A DNA stretch of 64,000 bases, from the NCBI RefSeq assembly GCF_021504595.1, contig NZ_JACSGT010000001.1, forward strand, positions 682,001 through 746,000. The letters are read 5' to 3'. Within the stretch, counting starts at the first letter, position 1. Each line of letters starts with the position of its first letter. The stretch comes from Chryseobacterium indicum. GTDB taxonomy: Bacteria > Bacteroidota > Bacteroidia > Flavobacteriales > Weeksellaceae. A program made the position numbers and the translations under genes. Positions 53,748 through 62,506 of the stretch are shown here, piece by piece. The notes beneath the pieces are model-generated. The model saw only the letters and a list, made by a program, of their open reading frames with translations, searched no databases and had not been told where the DNA came from.

Positions 53748-54258
53748 TGTGATTAAAGTTTAAATTATGGGGTCAAAATTAGAGGAAGAAAAACAGTCTG
53801 ACGAATAATAAGACGTCGCTGTTCTGTCTTTGCAGTAGATCATAAACTTTTGTTCTGATAATAAAAACGATAAATTTTTTAATTCAGAAAAGGATGAAAT
53901 CTGATCAGATTTCGGAATCAGATATTTTTGAATATTGATCCTTGAGAAATATTGAGCGAATAAAAAAATCAATGGAGGAATCTCACAACATTATACTTAA
54001 AATAATCATTTTTCACGCCTTAAAATTACCTTCAGTTAACAGTGTTTATTTCACAAGCCTTAGATCAGGATAAATTTTTGTTAAATTTTATGGGTGTTAA
54101 TTATTTGATTATCATTATTTTATATTGATTTATTTTTTAGGTTAAAAGAAAATTCAAAAAAAGCATTTACTGCAAAGACAGGATGGAGCCCCCAAAATAT
54201 TCGTTTTTTAAGTCGGGCTGATTGTATGTTTGCACCATAATACTAAAGAACAAAAATT
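53748..54258. other. Divergent promoter region of the eCIS locus
   Basis: A gene-free stretch of 511 nt between the Cys-rich gene and the DUF4255 gene. A TATGTTTG box (54225-54232) fits the -7 consensus 26 nt before the ATG at 54259. A small minus-strand frame at 53760-53972 has no supporting features. The region presumably holds promoters for both directions. Confidence 0.5.
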
Positions 54259-54804
54259 ATGATAAAAGAAGTATTAACAGTTTTAAAAAATGAGTTGCAT
54301 TCTGCCGGTTTAGCAGATGTTGTTGTTAACGACATCGCAAAGCATGAAGACGGAGCTGCGGGACTTGATAATAAAGTGGTGATTACCTTACTGAACGTTC
54401 AGGAGGAATCCACCATGAAAAATATCTCAAGATATGTAAAAAGCACATCCAATGTTACAAAAATGGAAAGTCCTTCGGCGTATGTAAATCTTTTCGTAAT
54501 GGTTACAGCCAATATGACGGATTATGACAGTGCTTTAATAAACATTTCAAAAGTTATTGAGGTTCTTCGTGCAAAAAATGTATTGGAATATGTTGCAACC
54601 GGTATCGGAGAAAGCAATTTTACTTTCAGAACAGAAATGCATGCCGTACCGTTTGAGCAGCTAAGTTACATTTGGGGTTTATTGGGCGGAAAGATCATTC
54701 CTTCCGTAATGTATAAAGTAAGTGTGGTTAAGATTGGAGCTAAAAATATTTCTGATGTTCAGCTTATTAACGATGTTGATATTAAGGATATTACGGTTAA
54801 ATAA
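54259..54804 (+). CDS. DUF4255 (Pvc16-like) tail cap/terminator protein
   Basis: This 181-aa protein of the DUF4255 family, equivalent to Afp16/Pvc16, caps the tube and sheath and defines the end of the contractile tail. The N-terminal helix MIKEVLTVLKNEL is followed by VVNDIAKHEDG and the strand VVITLLNVQEESTMKN. SPSAYVNLFVMVTAN and LSYIWGLLGGKIIPSVMYKV are characteristic blocks. It is the first gene of the main eCIS operon, 35 nt before the first sheath gene, and follows a good -7 box. Confidence 0.85.
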   Translation: MIKEVLTVLKNELHSAGLADVVVNDIAKHEDGAAGLDNKVVITLLNVQEESTMKNISRYVKSTSNVTKMESPSAYVNLFVMVTANMTDYDSALINISKVIEVLRAKNVLEYVATGIGESNFTFRTEMHAVPFEQLSYIWGLLGGKIIPSVMYKVSVVKIGAKNISDVQLINDVDIKDITVK

Positions 54805-54839
54805 TATCAGAAAACAAATAACCCTTTAATTTAAAATTT

Positions 54840-56231
54840 ATGAACATGCCAAATCCGACTACACTCGGTGTTTCTATTGAAGAACTGCCAAAACTTCCCA
54901 ACTCCATTGCATTAGTAGAAACTGCAGTGCCTGTATTCATAGGATATACCGAACGAAAGCCTTCTGAAGACAATGATACTAGCGCACCTGATTATAAGCC
55001 ATCAAAGATCAGCTCTCTTCTGGATTTTGAAAAAAAATTCGGGAGTGCAAAAATGGAAAGTATTACATTAAAAGATACTGATGCAGGAATAACAGTTTTA
55101 GACCCAAAGGCAAAATTTTTAATGTATTATTCGTTACAAATGTATTTTGCCAATGGAGGCGGTTCTTGCTATATCGTTTCTGTGGGAGATTACAATGCAG
55201 CACAGGTGGAAAAAAATCTTTTGGAATCAGGGTTAAATTTAATCAATAATATAAAAGAACCTCTTCTTATCATTTTCCCGGATGCCGTATCATTAAATTC
55301 TCCAAATGACTTTCATGCCTTATATAATACTGCAATTGCCAAAGCTGAAGCAGCAGGAGAATCCCAAAATATGTTTGCTGTTTTAGATACTTACTATGGA
55401 AATTCCACTACAAAAATCGGAAATCTTACTGCAGTGGAGAGTTTCAGAAATACAGTAAATTCCTCAAGTTATGCGGCAGCTTATTTTCCTCATCTGAAAA
55501 CGGTTTTAAATTATCATTTTGATGAAAAAATAACTCCTGTTTCTCACCTCGATACGCAGAATCAGCCTGTTGGAATTGCCAATGGAGTAACATTAGAATC
55601 TCTGAAGACCGCAAATTCTTCATTATACAATCAGATAAAAGAATTGCTGAAATCTCTGAAAGTAGTTTTGCCGCCATCATCTGCAATAGCAGGAGTGTAT
55701 GGAAGAATAGACAATACAAGAGGAGTCTGGAAAGCTCCCGCCAATGTAAGTTTGAATTACGTAACAGCTCCGACTGAAAAAATTTCCGACGAAGAACAAT
55801 CCGGTCTTAACATCGATGATGAAGGAAAATCAATCAACGCTATCAGAAACTTCACAGGAAAAGGAACCTTGATTTGGGGAGCCAGAACACTGGACGGAAA
55901 AGATAAAAAAGGAGATGAAAAAGATAACGAGTGGAAATATATTCATGTACGCCGCTATTATAACATGCTTAAACAGTCAATAAGCATAGCGCTTAACGAA
56001 AAATTTATCAATCAGCCGCATGTCATTCACACATGGTTAAGAGCAAAAGCAATGATTGAGAATTTTCTTAATCAGCAGTGGATCGATGGGGCATTGGCAG
56101 GAAATTCTCCCAAAGAAGCTTACAAAGTTGAAGTGAAATCCGGAGGAACAGACATCATGGATGTAAAAATTGAAGTCGCCTTAGTACGTCCTGCAGAGTT
56201 TATTGTATTAAATTTTTCTCACAAACTATAA
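54840..56231 (+). CDS. Contractile sheath protein 1
   Basis: This 463-aa sheath protein of the phage-tail/eCIS type wraps the inner tube and contracts to drive it out. It has the usual start (TLGVSIEELPKLPNSIALVE, VPVFIGYTERKPS), a variable middle domain, and the conserved C-terminus: KSINAIRNFTGKGTLIWGAR, NEWKYIHVRRYYNMLKQSI, NFLNQQWIDGALAGNSP and ALVRPAEFIVLNFSHKL. It differs more from sheaths 2 and 3 than they do from each other. An IS4 element follows 86 nt downstream, which separates it from the rest of the operon. Confidence 0.92.
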   Translation: MNMPNPTTLGVSIEELPKLPNSIALVETAVPVFIGYTERKPSEDNDTSAPDYKPSKISSLLDFEKKFGSAKMESITLKDTDAGITVLDPKAKFLMYYSLQMYFANGGGSCYIVSVGDYNAAQVEKNLLESGLNLINNIKEPLLIIFPDAVSLNSPNDFHALYNTAIAKAEAAGESQNMFAVLDTYYGNSTTKIGNLTAVESFRNTVNSSSYAAAYFPHLKTVLNYHFDEKITPVSHLDTQNQPVGIANGVTLESLKTANSSLYNQIKELLKSLKVVLPPSSAIAGVYGRIDNTRGVWKAPANVSLNYVTAPTEKISDEEQSGLNIDDEGKSINAIRNFTGKGTLIWGARTLDGKDKKGDEKDNEWKYIHVRRYYNMLKQSISIALNEKFINQPHVIHTWLRAKAMIENFLNQQWIDGALAGNSPKEAYKVEVKSGGTDIMDVKIEVALVRPAEFIVLNFSHKL

Positions 56232-56317
56232 CAAAACCAAAATCAATCACAACAAAATATTGAAGTTCAGCTTCGAGTGATAATTAATATTAACTTAAAA
56301 TTTTTAACAAATGAATT

Positions 56318-57532
56318 TTTAGTACATGACAAAAGTTTCAAAATATTGAAAATCAACAAGATAAAATGTTTAATATTTGTTTAAATGACTGATATTTAGT
56401 AAATTAGAAGATGTTTCTCAGGCATTCAACTAAGTATACCAATACCAGTCAAGATTATAAAATTATAGAATTAGATTCAGTTTTAGAGCATAATTTTGAA
56501 ACAAAAATCAATAAAGCCCGATTGAAATTTATTTCACTTTTGATTTTAGCTTTATGTAAAGTAAAAACAGTTAATTATCTGTCTTTGGCTAATGCTTTTG
56601 ACAGTAATGCCACAGCGGAAAGTTCCTTCCGGAGAATACAAAGGTTTATGGCAAATTTTGATTTGCCCATGAAGTTGATTTCCGGTTTTATATTTAATAT
56701 TTTGCCTGAAAAGGAAAATCTGGTTTTGGTGCTGGATCGTACTAACTGGAAGTTTGGAAGTTCCAATATCAATATCCTGATGCTTGGAATCTGCTATAAA
56801 AATATTGCTATTCCAATCATGTTCAGAACATTAGATAAAAGAGGTAATTCTGATACCACAGAAAGAATAGAATTAATAAGACAGTTCATCACCTGGTTTG
56901 GCAGGGATTGTATTAATTGCTTACTGGCGGACAGAGAATTTGTAGGGCATCACTGGCTGGAGTTTTTAAACAAAAACAACATAAGGTATTATATTCGGCT
57001 AAGGAAAAACTTCAAGGTATTTTGCTTTGATAGAAATCAGGAAAAACCTGTGTTTTGGCTGTTTAACAAATTAAAGAAAGGCGAGTTTTATCATCATCCG
57101 AAAATAGTGAAAATCAACGATGTTCTATGCTATGTATCTGGTGTGAAGGGGTTTGACAAAGAGGGTAAATTAGATACTTTAATTCTGGTTTCCTTTAATA
57201 AACCAGAAGAATCTTGGGAGTATTATAAAAAAAGATGGCAGATAGAAACTCTTTTTAAAGCTTTTAAAAGCAGCGGATTTAATATTGAAAGCACACATGT
57301 GACTGACCAGAAGAGATTAGAAAAATTATTTATGATCGTAATGATAGCCTTAGTTTGGTGTTACAAGATTGGTGATTTTGTAGATCAGAATATTAAAGCC
57401 ATAAAAATAAAAAAACACCAAAGAAAAGCCTTAAGTGTTTTTAAATATGGGTTAAATCATCTCAACAACATACTTATGAATAGGTTAAATAAAATGAATA
57501 TCAATGTATTACAATTTTTGTCATGTACTTAG
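56318..57532 (+). mobile_element. IS4-family element inserted at a sheath start codon
   Basis: The 1215-bp element has inverted repeats with core AGTACATGACAAAA at both ends and a perfect 9-bp target duplication AAATGAATT (56309-56317 and 57533-57541). The duplicated bases contain the sheath ATG. The left copy is followed by in-frame TTT TAG from the element (M-N-F-stop). The right copy gives sheath 2 a new start at 57535. The perfect duplication suggests a recent insertion. Confidence 0.9.
56411..57532 (+). CDS. IS4-family transposase
   Basis: This intact 373-aa DDE transposase has NATAESSFRRIQRFMANFDL in the N-terminal domain, LVLVLDRTNWKFG with the first Asp, CLLADREFVGHHWLEFL with the second, and YKKRWQIETLFKAFKSSGF with the catalytic Glu. 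Its stop codon TAG forms the last bases of the element. It is transcribed in the same direction as the eCIS genes and could supply read-through transcription to the genes downstream. Confidence 0.92.
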   Translation: MFLRHSTKYTNTSQDYKIIELDSVLEHNFETKINKARLKFISLLILALCKVKTVNYLSLANAFDSNATAESSFRRIQRFMANFDLPMKLISGFIFNILPEKENLVLVLDRTNWKFGSSNINILMLGICYKNIAIPIMFRTLDKRGNSDTTERIELIRQFITWFGRDCINCLLADREFVGHHWLEFLNKNNIRYYIRLRKNFKVFCFDRNQEKPVFWLFNKLKKGEFYHHPKIVKINDVLCYVSGVKGFDKEGKLDTLILVSFNKPEESWEYYKKRWQIETLFKAFKSSGFNIESTHVTDQKRLEKLFMIVMIALVWCYKIGDFVDQNIKAIKIKKHQRKALSVFKYGLNHLNNILMNRLNKMNINVLQFLSCT

Positions 57533-57534
57533 AA

Positions 57535-59340
57535 ATGAATTACAAAACCCCTGGAGTCTATGTGGAGGAAGAGGCAAAATTTCCGCCTTCCGTAGCGCAA
57601 GTTGAAACAGCTATTCCCGCTTTTATCGGATATACAGAAAAAGGGACACAAAACAAACCTACGAGAATCTCGTCTATGCTGGAGTTTAAAGAACTTTTTG
57701 GAAAAGCATATGCCGAAACTTTTGCTGTAGCTTTCAAAGAGGGTACTGCAACAGCAGTTCAGCCAAAGGTAAGCGATTTCAAAATGTATTACGCGATGCA
57801 AATGTATTTTGCCAATGGTGGCGGACCTTGCTATATTGTTTCGGTAGGCGATTATGATGATGATGTTACTGTTGGAACTATTGCAACTCAGCAAGGAACT
57901 CTCTTATACGGTCTTGAATTATTAAAAAAAGAAGACGAACCTACACTTATCGTTTTTCCTGATCTTCAAGATCGAGTAGCTTCTGCTGCTGATGTCGATG
58001 CTGCTAAAGCCATTTTAGCTACTGCAAAAAAGAATGAAATTTTAGCCACTGCATCTAAAGTTGCGGCTCAAGTTGTTGCAGATGCTGTTAATAATGCTGC
58101 AGATGTTGAGCTAGCTCAGACTGTTGCTCAGGCTGCAACTACTGTTACAGATGCTGTTACAGATGCTCAAGTTGCCGCTGAAGCTGCGGCTGAAGTTGCT
58201 GCGGTTACTTTTAATCAAGAAATTGAAGCAGCTACTGAAGTTGCTGCCAGAAGTGCCGCTAAAGCTGTTGCAGATGCTGTTGTTGAAAGTAAACTTGCAG
58301 GTGCTATTCTTGCTGATATTAAAGAGGCAGCTAACTCTGTAGCTCAAAATTTTGAAAACGATCTTATTACAGCTACAAGTATTACTAGCGATGCCAATGA
58401 AGAACTTGATAATACTAAAAAGATTGACGCTTCTTCTTCAGAACCTTTGGTTATCAATGCTATTAAGAATACCTACTCTTTGTATGACAGTGCCTTAGAT
58501 CAGGCAGAATCTATGAAAGACAGGTTTGTTATTATGGATGTTTTAGGAGATGATGCCACTTTCAGAAATAAAGTAACATCTACAGGACTAAAATACGGAG
58601 CAGCTTATTATCCGAACCTTAAAACAATTTTGACGTACGCTTTTAAAGAAGATAAGGTTTCTGTGATGGGTGCTTCCGGTGCAACAACCTTAGCAGAATT
58701 AAAATTAAAAAATTCTGAACTGTACAATCAGGCTAAAGCGGCAATTGAATCCCAAAAAGTAGTTTTAGCTCCATCTTCAGCAATGGCAGGTGTTTACGCA
58801 AAAGTAGACAGCACTTCCGGAGTATTCAAAGCTCCTGCAAATACAGGACTTAATTATGTTGATTCACCTGTTATTAAAATTTCCAATAAGCGTCAGGATG
58901 AACTTAACGTAGATCCGACTTCAGGAAAATCCATCAACGTTATCAGATCTTTTACAGGAAAAGGCACATTGGTTTGGGGTGCAAGAACGCTTGACGGCAA
59001 CAGCAACGAATGGAGATACATTTCAGTACGCAGATTCTTCAACATGGTAGAAGAATCCGTGAAAAAAGCAACGGAACGTTTCGTATTTGAACCGAACACT
59101 GCGAATACATGGGTTCGTGTACAGACAATGATCGAAAACTTCCTGAACCAGCAGTGGCAGGACGGAGCATTGGCAGGAAGCAAGCCGGAAGAAGCTTATT
59201 ATGTAAGCGTTGGCTTAAACAAAACCATGTCTGCACAGGATATCCTTGAAGGCAGAATGATCGTGGAAATCGGTATGGCGGCAGTTCGTCCGGCAGAATT
59301 TATTGTTCTTCGTTTCTCACACAAACTGCAGGAAGCTTAA
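57535..59340 (+). CDS. Contractile sheath protein 2 with Ala/Val-rich insertion
   Basis: This 601-aa sheath is about 150 residues longer than its paralogues. The N-terminal part (MNYKTPGVYVEEEAKFPPSV, IPAFIGYTEKG) and the C-terminal part match sheath 3 closely. Between FPDLQD (near 147) and the SSSEPL segment (near 300) lies an Ala/Val/Asp-rich, probably all-helical insert with repeated VA(A/D)A-type blocks. The insert should project from the outer sheath surface. The ATG at 57535 was recreated by the target duplication of the IS4 element; an ATG at 57523 lies inside the element end. Downstream there are 40 nt to the tube gene. Confidence 0.9.
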   Translation: MNYKTPGVYVEEEAKFPPSVAQVETAIPAFIGYTEKGTQNKPTRISSMLEFKELFGKAYAETFAVAFKEGTATAVQPKVSDFKMYYAMQMYFANGGGPCYIVSVGDYDDDVTVGTIATQQGTLLYGLELLKKEDEPTLIVFPDLQDRVASAADVDAAKAILATAKKNEILATASKVAAQVVADAVNNAADVELAQTVAQAATTVTDAVTDAQVAAEAAAEVAAVTFNQEIEAATEVAARSAAKAVADAVVESKLAGAILADIKEAANSVAQNFENDLITATSITSDANEELDNTKKIDASSSEPLVINAIKNTYSLYDSALDQAESMKDRFVIMDVLGDDATFRNKVTSTGLKYGAAYYPNLKTILTYAFKEDKVSVMGASGATTLAELKLKNSELYNQAKAAIESQKVVLAPSSAMAGVYAKVDSTSGVFKAPANTGLNYVDSPVIKISNKRQDELNVDPTSGKSINVIRSFTGKGTLVWGARTLDGNSNEWRYISVRRFFNMVEESVKKATERFVFEPNTANTWVRVQTMIENFLNQQWQDGALAGSKPEEAYYVSVGLNKTMSAQDILEGRMIVEIGMAAVRPAEFIVLRFSHKLQEA

Positions 59341-59812
59341 AAATTAAACAAACAAATAACAAAATTAAATCAAGACAATTATGAATACATATCCATTAGT
59401 AAAGTTTTCCTTTGAAGTAGACTGGGGCGGAACGAACATCGGTTTTCAGGAAGTTTCGGGATTAAGCATCGAGCGCGATATCATTGAATACAGACAGGGA
59501 GCAAGTCCGGATTTCAGCAAGATCAAAATGCCGGGAATGGCAAAATTCGGAAACATCACTTTAAAAAGAGGAACTTTCAAAGGCGATAACGATTATTTCG
59601 AATGGTTGCAGACGGTTCAGATGAACACGGTAGAAAGAAGATCCATTACGATTTCTCTTTTAGACGAGAACGGCGCACCTGCGGTAACATGGAAAGTGAA
59701 AAATGCCTTCCCTCTGAAATTACAGTCAACAGATCTGAAAGCTGAAGGTAATGAAGTGGCAATTGAAACTTTGGAAATTGCGCACGAAGGTTTAACTATT
59801 GAACATAACTAA
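58903..59812 (+). repeat. 910-bp direct repeat, copy 1 (sheath C-terminus plus tube)
   Basis: This segment recurs 1862 nt downstream at 60765-61674 with only scattered silent differences. It covers the last 145 codons of sheath 2, the intergenic 40 nt and the whole tube gene. The near identity against divergent upstream halves points to recent duplication or gene conversion. Confidence 0.9.
59381..59812 (+). CDS. Tail tube protein (gp19-like), copy 1
   Basis: This 143-aa inner tube subunit of the T4 gp19/Afp1 family starts with YPLVKFSFEVDWGGTNIGFQ. EVSGLSIERDIIEYRQG and MAKFGNITLKRGTFKGDNDY follow, and LLDENGAPAVTWKVKNAFPL and EVAIETLEIAHEGLTI close it. Stacked hexamers form the tube driven through the target membrane. 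The protein is identical to that encoded at 61243-61674. It lies 40 nt after sheath 2 and 25 nt before sheath 3. Confidence 0.93.
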   Translation: MNTYPLVKFSFEVDWGGTNIGFQEVSGLSIERDIIEYRQGASPDFSKIKMPGMAKFGNITLKRGTFKGDNDYFEWLQTVQMNTVERRSITISLLDENGAPAVTWKVKNAFPLKLQSTDLKAEGNEVAIETLEIAHEGLTIEHN

Positions 59813-59837
59813 ATATTAATTTAAAATTTTTAACAAA

Positions 59838-61202
59838 ATGAATTACAAAACACCAGGTGTTTACGTGGAGGAACTGGCAAAATTTCCGCCTTCCGTAGCA
59901 CAAGTAGAAACAGCGATCCCTGCTTTCATCGGATATACAGAAAAAGGACCAAAAAATGAGCCGACAAGAATTTCTTCTCTATTAGAATATGAGGCTGTTT
60001 TTGGTAAAGGAAAAAACGAAGGGAAAGAGATCAAAATTTCTATTAAAGACAATATCGTCTCTACCACTTTTGACAACAGTAAATTAGGTAAATTCAAAAT
60101 GTACCATGCTATGCAAATGTATTTTGCAAACGGTGGCGGTCCATGTTATATTGTTTCTGTTGGAGTAGCTTCAGGATATCCTACAGATGTATCAAAAATC
60201 GAATTAGAGGCAGGACTTAAGACTCTTGAAAAAGAAGATGAGCCTACGCTTATCGTTTTCCCGGATGCAGAATCTTTAGCAGCATTAGAGGCTTACGGTT
60301 TGTATGGATTGGCTTTGGATCATGCAGAGGAAATGAAAGACAGGTTTGTTATTATGGACGTTCTTGGAGATGAACTTACTTTCAGAAATAAAGTAGTTTC
60401 TACAGGTTTAAAATACGGAGCTGCTTATTATCCGAAATTGGAAACTGTTTTAACGCATAGCTTTGAAGATGAAGATGTTAAAATTACAAGTTTTGAAGAA
60501 AAAGATGACTCAGGAAATGTTTTGTCTCTTCCAAATGGCTATGTAGACAATTTAAAATGGCTAAAATCTAACAGAACAGAGCTGTATAATAAAGCTAAAG
60601 CAGCAATCGAGTCTGAAAGAGTAGTGATGGCTCCGTCCTCAGCAGTTGCGGGTGTGTATGCAAAAGTAGACAGCACTTCCGGAGTATTCAAAGCACCTGC
60701 TAATGTTGGACTTAGCTATGTAGTAGCTCCTACAGTAAAAGTTTCTCACGAAGATCAGATGACTCTTAACGTAGATCCGACTTCAGGAAAATCCATCAAC
60801 GTTATCAGATCTTTTACAGGAAAAGGAACATTGGTTTGGGGTGCAAGAACGCTTGACGGCAACAGCAACGAATGGAGATACATTTCAGTACGTAGATTCT
60901 TCAACATGGTAGAAGAATCCGTGAAAAAAGCAACAGAACGTTTCGTATTTGAACCGAACACAGCCAATACATGGGTTCGTGTACAGACGATGATCGAAAA
61001 CTTCCTGAACCAGCAGTGGCAGGACGGGGCATTGGCAGGAAGCAAGCCGGAAGAAGCTTATTATGTAAGCGTTGGCTTAAACAAAACCATGTCTGCACAG
61101 GATATCCTTGAAGGCAGAATGATCGTGGAGATCGGTATGGCGGCAGTTCGTCCGGCAGAATTTATTGTTCTTCGTTTCTCACACAAACTGCAGGAAGCTT
61201 AA
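59838..61202 (+). CDS. Contractile sheath protein 3
   Basis: This is a 454-aa sheath protein without the insertion seen in sheath 2. It has N-terminal MNYKTPGVYVEELAKFPPSV and IPAFIGYTEKGPK, a variable region (YEAVFGKGKNEGKEIKIS), the conserved EDEPTLIVFPDAESL and EEMKDRFVIMDVLGDELTF, and a C-terminal domain identical to that of sheath 2. It probably forms the bulk of the sheath, or a ring type together with sheaths 1 and 2. Afp and PVC also carry three sheath paralogues. A tube gene follows after 40 nt. Confidence 0.93.
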   Translation: MNYKTPGVYVEELAKFPPSVAQVETAIPAFIGYTEKGPKNEPTRISSLLEYEAVFGKGKNEGKEIKISIKDNIVSTTFDNSKLGKFKMYHAMQMYFANGGGPCYIVSVGVASGYPTDVSKIELEAGLKTLEKEDEPTLIVFPDAESLAALEAYGLYGLALDHAEEMKDRFVIMDVLGDELTFRNKVVSTGLKYGAAYYPKLETVLTHSFEDEDVKITSFEEKDDSGNVLSLPNGYVDNLKWLKSNRTELYNKAKAAIESERVVMAPSSAVAGVYAKVDSTSGVFKAPANVGLSYVVAPTVKVSHEDQMTLNVDPTSGKSINVIRSFTGKGTLVWGARTLDGNSNEWRYISVRRFFNMVEESVKKATERFVFEPNTANTWVRVQTMIENFLNQQWQDGALAGSKPEEAYYVSVGLNKTMSAQDILEGRMIVEIGMAAVRPAEFIVLRFSHKLQEA

Positions 61203-61674
61203 AAATTAAACAAACAAATAACAAAATTAAATCAAGACAATTATGAATACATATCCATTAGTAAAGTTTTCCTTTGAAGTAGACTGGGGCGGAACAAATA
61301 TCGGTTTTCAGGAAGTTTCGGGATTAAGCATCGAGCGCGATATCATTGAATACAGACAGGGAGCAAGTCCGGATTTCAGCAAGATCAAAATGCCGGGAAT
61401 GGCAAAATTCGGAAACATCACTTTAAAAAGAGGAACTTTCAAAGGCGATAACGATTATTTCGAATGGTTGCAGACGGTTCAGATGAACACGGTAGAAAGA
61501 AGATCCATTACGATTTCTCTTTTAGACGAGAACGGCGCACCTGCGGTAACATGGAAAGTGAAAAATGCCTTCCCATTGAAATTACAGTCAACCGATCTGA
61601 AAGCTGAAGGTAATGAAGTGGCAATTGAAACTTTGGAAATTGCGCACGAAGGTTTAACTATTGAACATAACTAA
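60765..61674 (+). repeat. 910-bp direct repeat, copy 2
   Basis: This partner of 58903-59812 has the same gene content and offset. Differences are single bases, such as GGAACATTGG for GGCACATTGG, mostly at third codon positions. Confidence 0.9.
61243..61674 (+). CDS. Tail tube protein (gp19-like), copy 2
   Basis: This 143-aa protein is identical in amino-acid sequence to the tube protein at 59381-59812; only silent base differences separate the genes. It lies 40 nt after sheath 3 and 2 nt before a third tube-like gene, with which it may be translationally coupled. Two identical tube genes could raise the dosage of the most abundant subunit, or may be the by-product of the module duplication. 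Confidence 0.93.
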   Translation: MNTYPLVKFSFEVDWGGTNIGFQEVSGLSIERDIIEYRQGASPDFSKIKMPGMAKFGNITLKRGTFKGDNDYFEWLQTVQMNTVERRSITISLLDENGAPAVTWKVKNAFPLKLQSTDLKAEGNEVAIETLEIAHEGLTIEHN

Positions 61675-61676
61675 TC

Positions 61677-62144
61677 ATGGCTCTTTTATATCCTCCAACC
61701 AGTTTCTCTTTTATTGTTAACGGGATTTCGACAACAGAGGGTATTGACTCCAGATTTCAGTCTATATCTGGTTTATCTACAGAAATTCAGACCGAAGAAT
61801 ATGCCGAAGGAGGCGAAAACAGATTTCTTCATCAGCTTCCTCTGAGACCGAAATATGATAATTTAGTTCTTAAGCGTGGACTGATCGTAAGTTCAGGATT
61901 AATAAGCTGGTGCAGAAATGCAATGGAAAACTTCGAGTTTGAACCCAGAGATCTTGTCATTACACTTTCAGGGGGACTTCAGTCTACAGCACCGTTAATG
62001 GTCTGGAATGTAGTTGGAGCCTATCCGGTAAAATGGAACGTTTCAGAATTCAACGCAGAAGAAAGCAGGCTTGCTATTGAAACAATAGAGCTGAAATACA
62101 GATATTTCAAAATACCCTCATCGTTAGCAAGTTTAGGCTTGTAA
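61677..62144 (+). CDS. Tube-initiator-like protein (Afp5/Pvc5 type)
   Basis: This 155-aa gp19-fold protein is distinct from the two tubes. It has PPTSFSFIVNGISTTEGIDS, FQSISGLSTEIQTEEYAEGG, DNLVLKRGLIVSSGLISWC, LMVWNVVGAYPVKW and ESRLAIETIELKYRYFKI. In Afp/PVC the equivalent protein after the tube and sheath genes forms the first ring between baseplate and tube. It starts 2 nt after tube copy 2. A long structured RNA element follows its stop codon. Confidence 0.85.
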   Translation: MALLYPPTSFSFIVNGISTTEGIDSRFQSISGLSTEIQTEEYAEGGENRFLHQLPLRPKYDNLVLKRGLIVSSGLISWCRNAMENFEFEPRDLVITLSGGLQSTAPLMVWNVVGAYPVKWNVSEFNAEESRLAIETIELKYRYFKIPSSLASLGL

Positions 62145-62154
62145 TTTCTAAATC

Positions 62155-62276
62155 AAATCTAAGCACTTACCGTGTGTTAGTTTTCGGATAACATTCAGCA
62201 AAAATTTTAAGATAAAAAAATAAAGGATTGGTCTATAACAGGACTGAACACACGCTTTATGTGCTTAGATTTTTTT
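62155..62276 (+). ncRNA. Two-stem structured intergenic element with T-run
   Basis: AAATCTAAGCAC (62155-62166) pairs perfectly with GTGCTTAGATTT (62261-62272). Just inside, CGTGTGTT (62171-62178) pairs with AACACACG (62247-62254). A 68-nt AT-rich loop lies within, and T-residues follow the outer stem. It sits between the tube-initiator gene and the small DUF5908 gene and could partly terminate or process the transcript, lowering baseplate relative to tube expression. Confidence 0.65.
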
Positions 62277-62344
62277 AAATAAATACGTTAAATAATTGGT
62301 TTTAAGTTTTTTACGTATTAATAATTAATTAAAAAATAAACGAA

Positions 62345-62506
62345 ATGCCAATAGAAATAAAAGAGCTTCACATTAAAATAAATGTGGACGAAAAAGCAGC
62401 CGCAACGACAACTACCGCATCGGTGGATGAAGCTAAAATTATGCGAGCAGTGAGTGAAAGTGCAGAGCAAATAACAAATATTGAACAACGTAAAAAAGAA
62501 AGATAA
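62345..62506 (+). CDS. DUF5908 small protein (Afp6-like position)
   Basis: This 53-aa protein starts MPIEIKELHIKINVDEKAA. A Thr/Ala-rich middle (TTTTASVDEAKIMRAV) and a charged C-terminal helix (ESAEQITNIEQRKKER) follow. The start PIEI.EL.IK..V and the position directly before the LysM baseplate gene match the DUF5908 family of contractile injection systems, at the place of Afp6/Pvc6. Its stop overlaps the ATG of the next gene by one base (TAATG), so translation is probably coupled. Confidence 0.75.
   Translation: MPIEIKELHIKINVDEKAAATTTTASVDEAKIMRAVSESAEQITNIEQRKKER

Noticed and set aside
53760..53972. 70-codon minus-strand frame upstream of the Cys-rich protein
   Set aside because: No motif, poor composition, and it occupies the divergent promoter region.
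58111..58347. Antisense and alternative-frame readings of the Ala-rich insert in sheath 2
   Set aside because: Low-complexity codons make long frames on all strands; the sense frame is continuous with both sheath domains.
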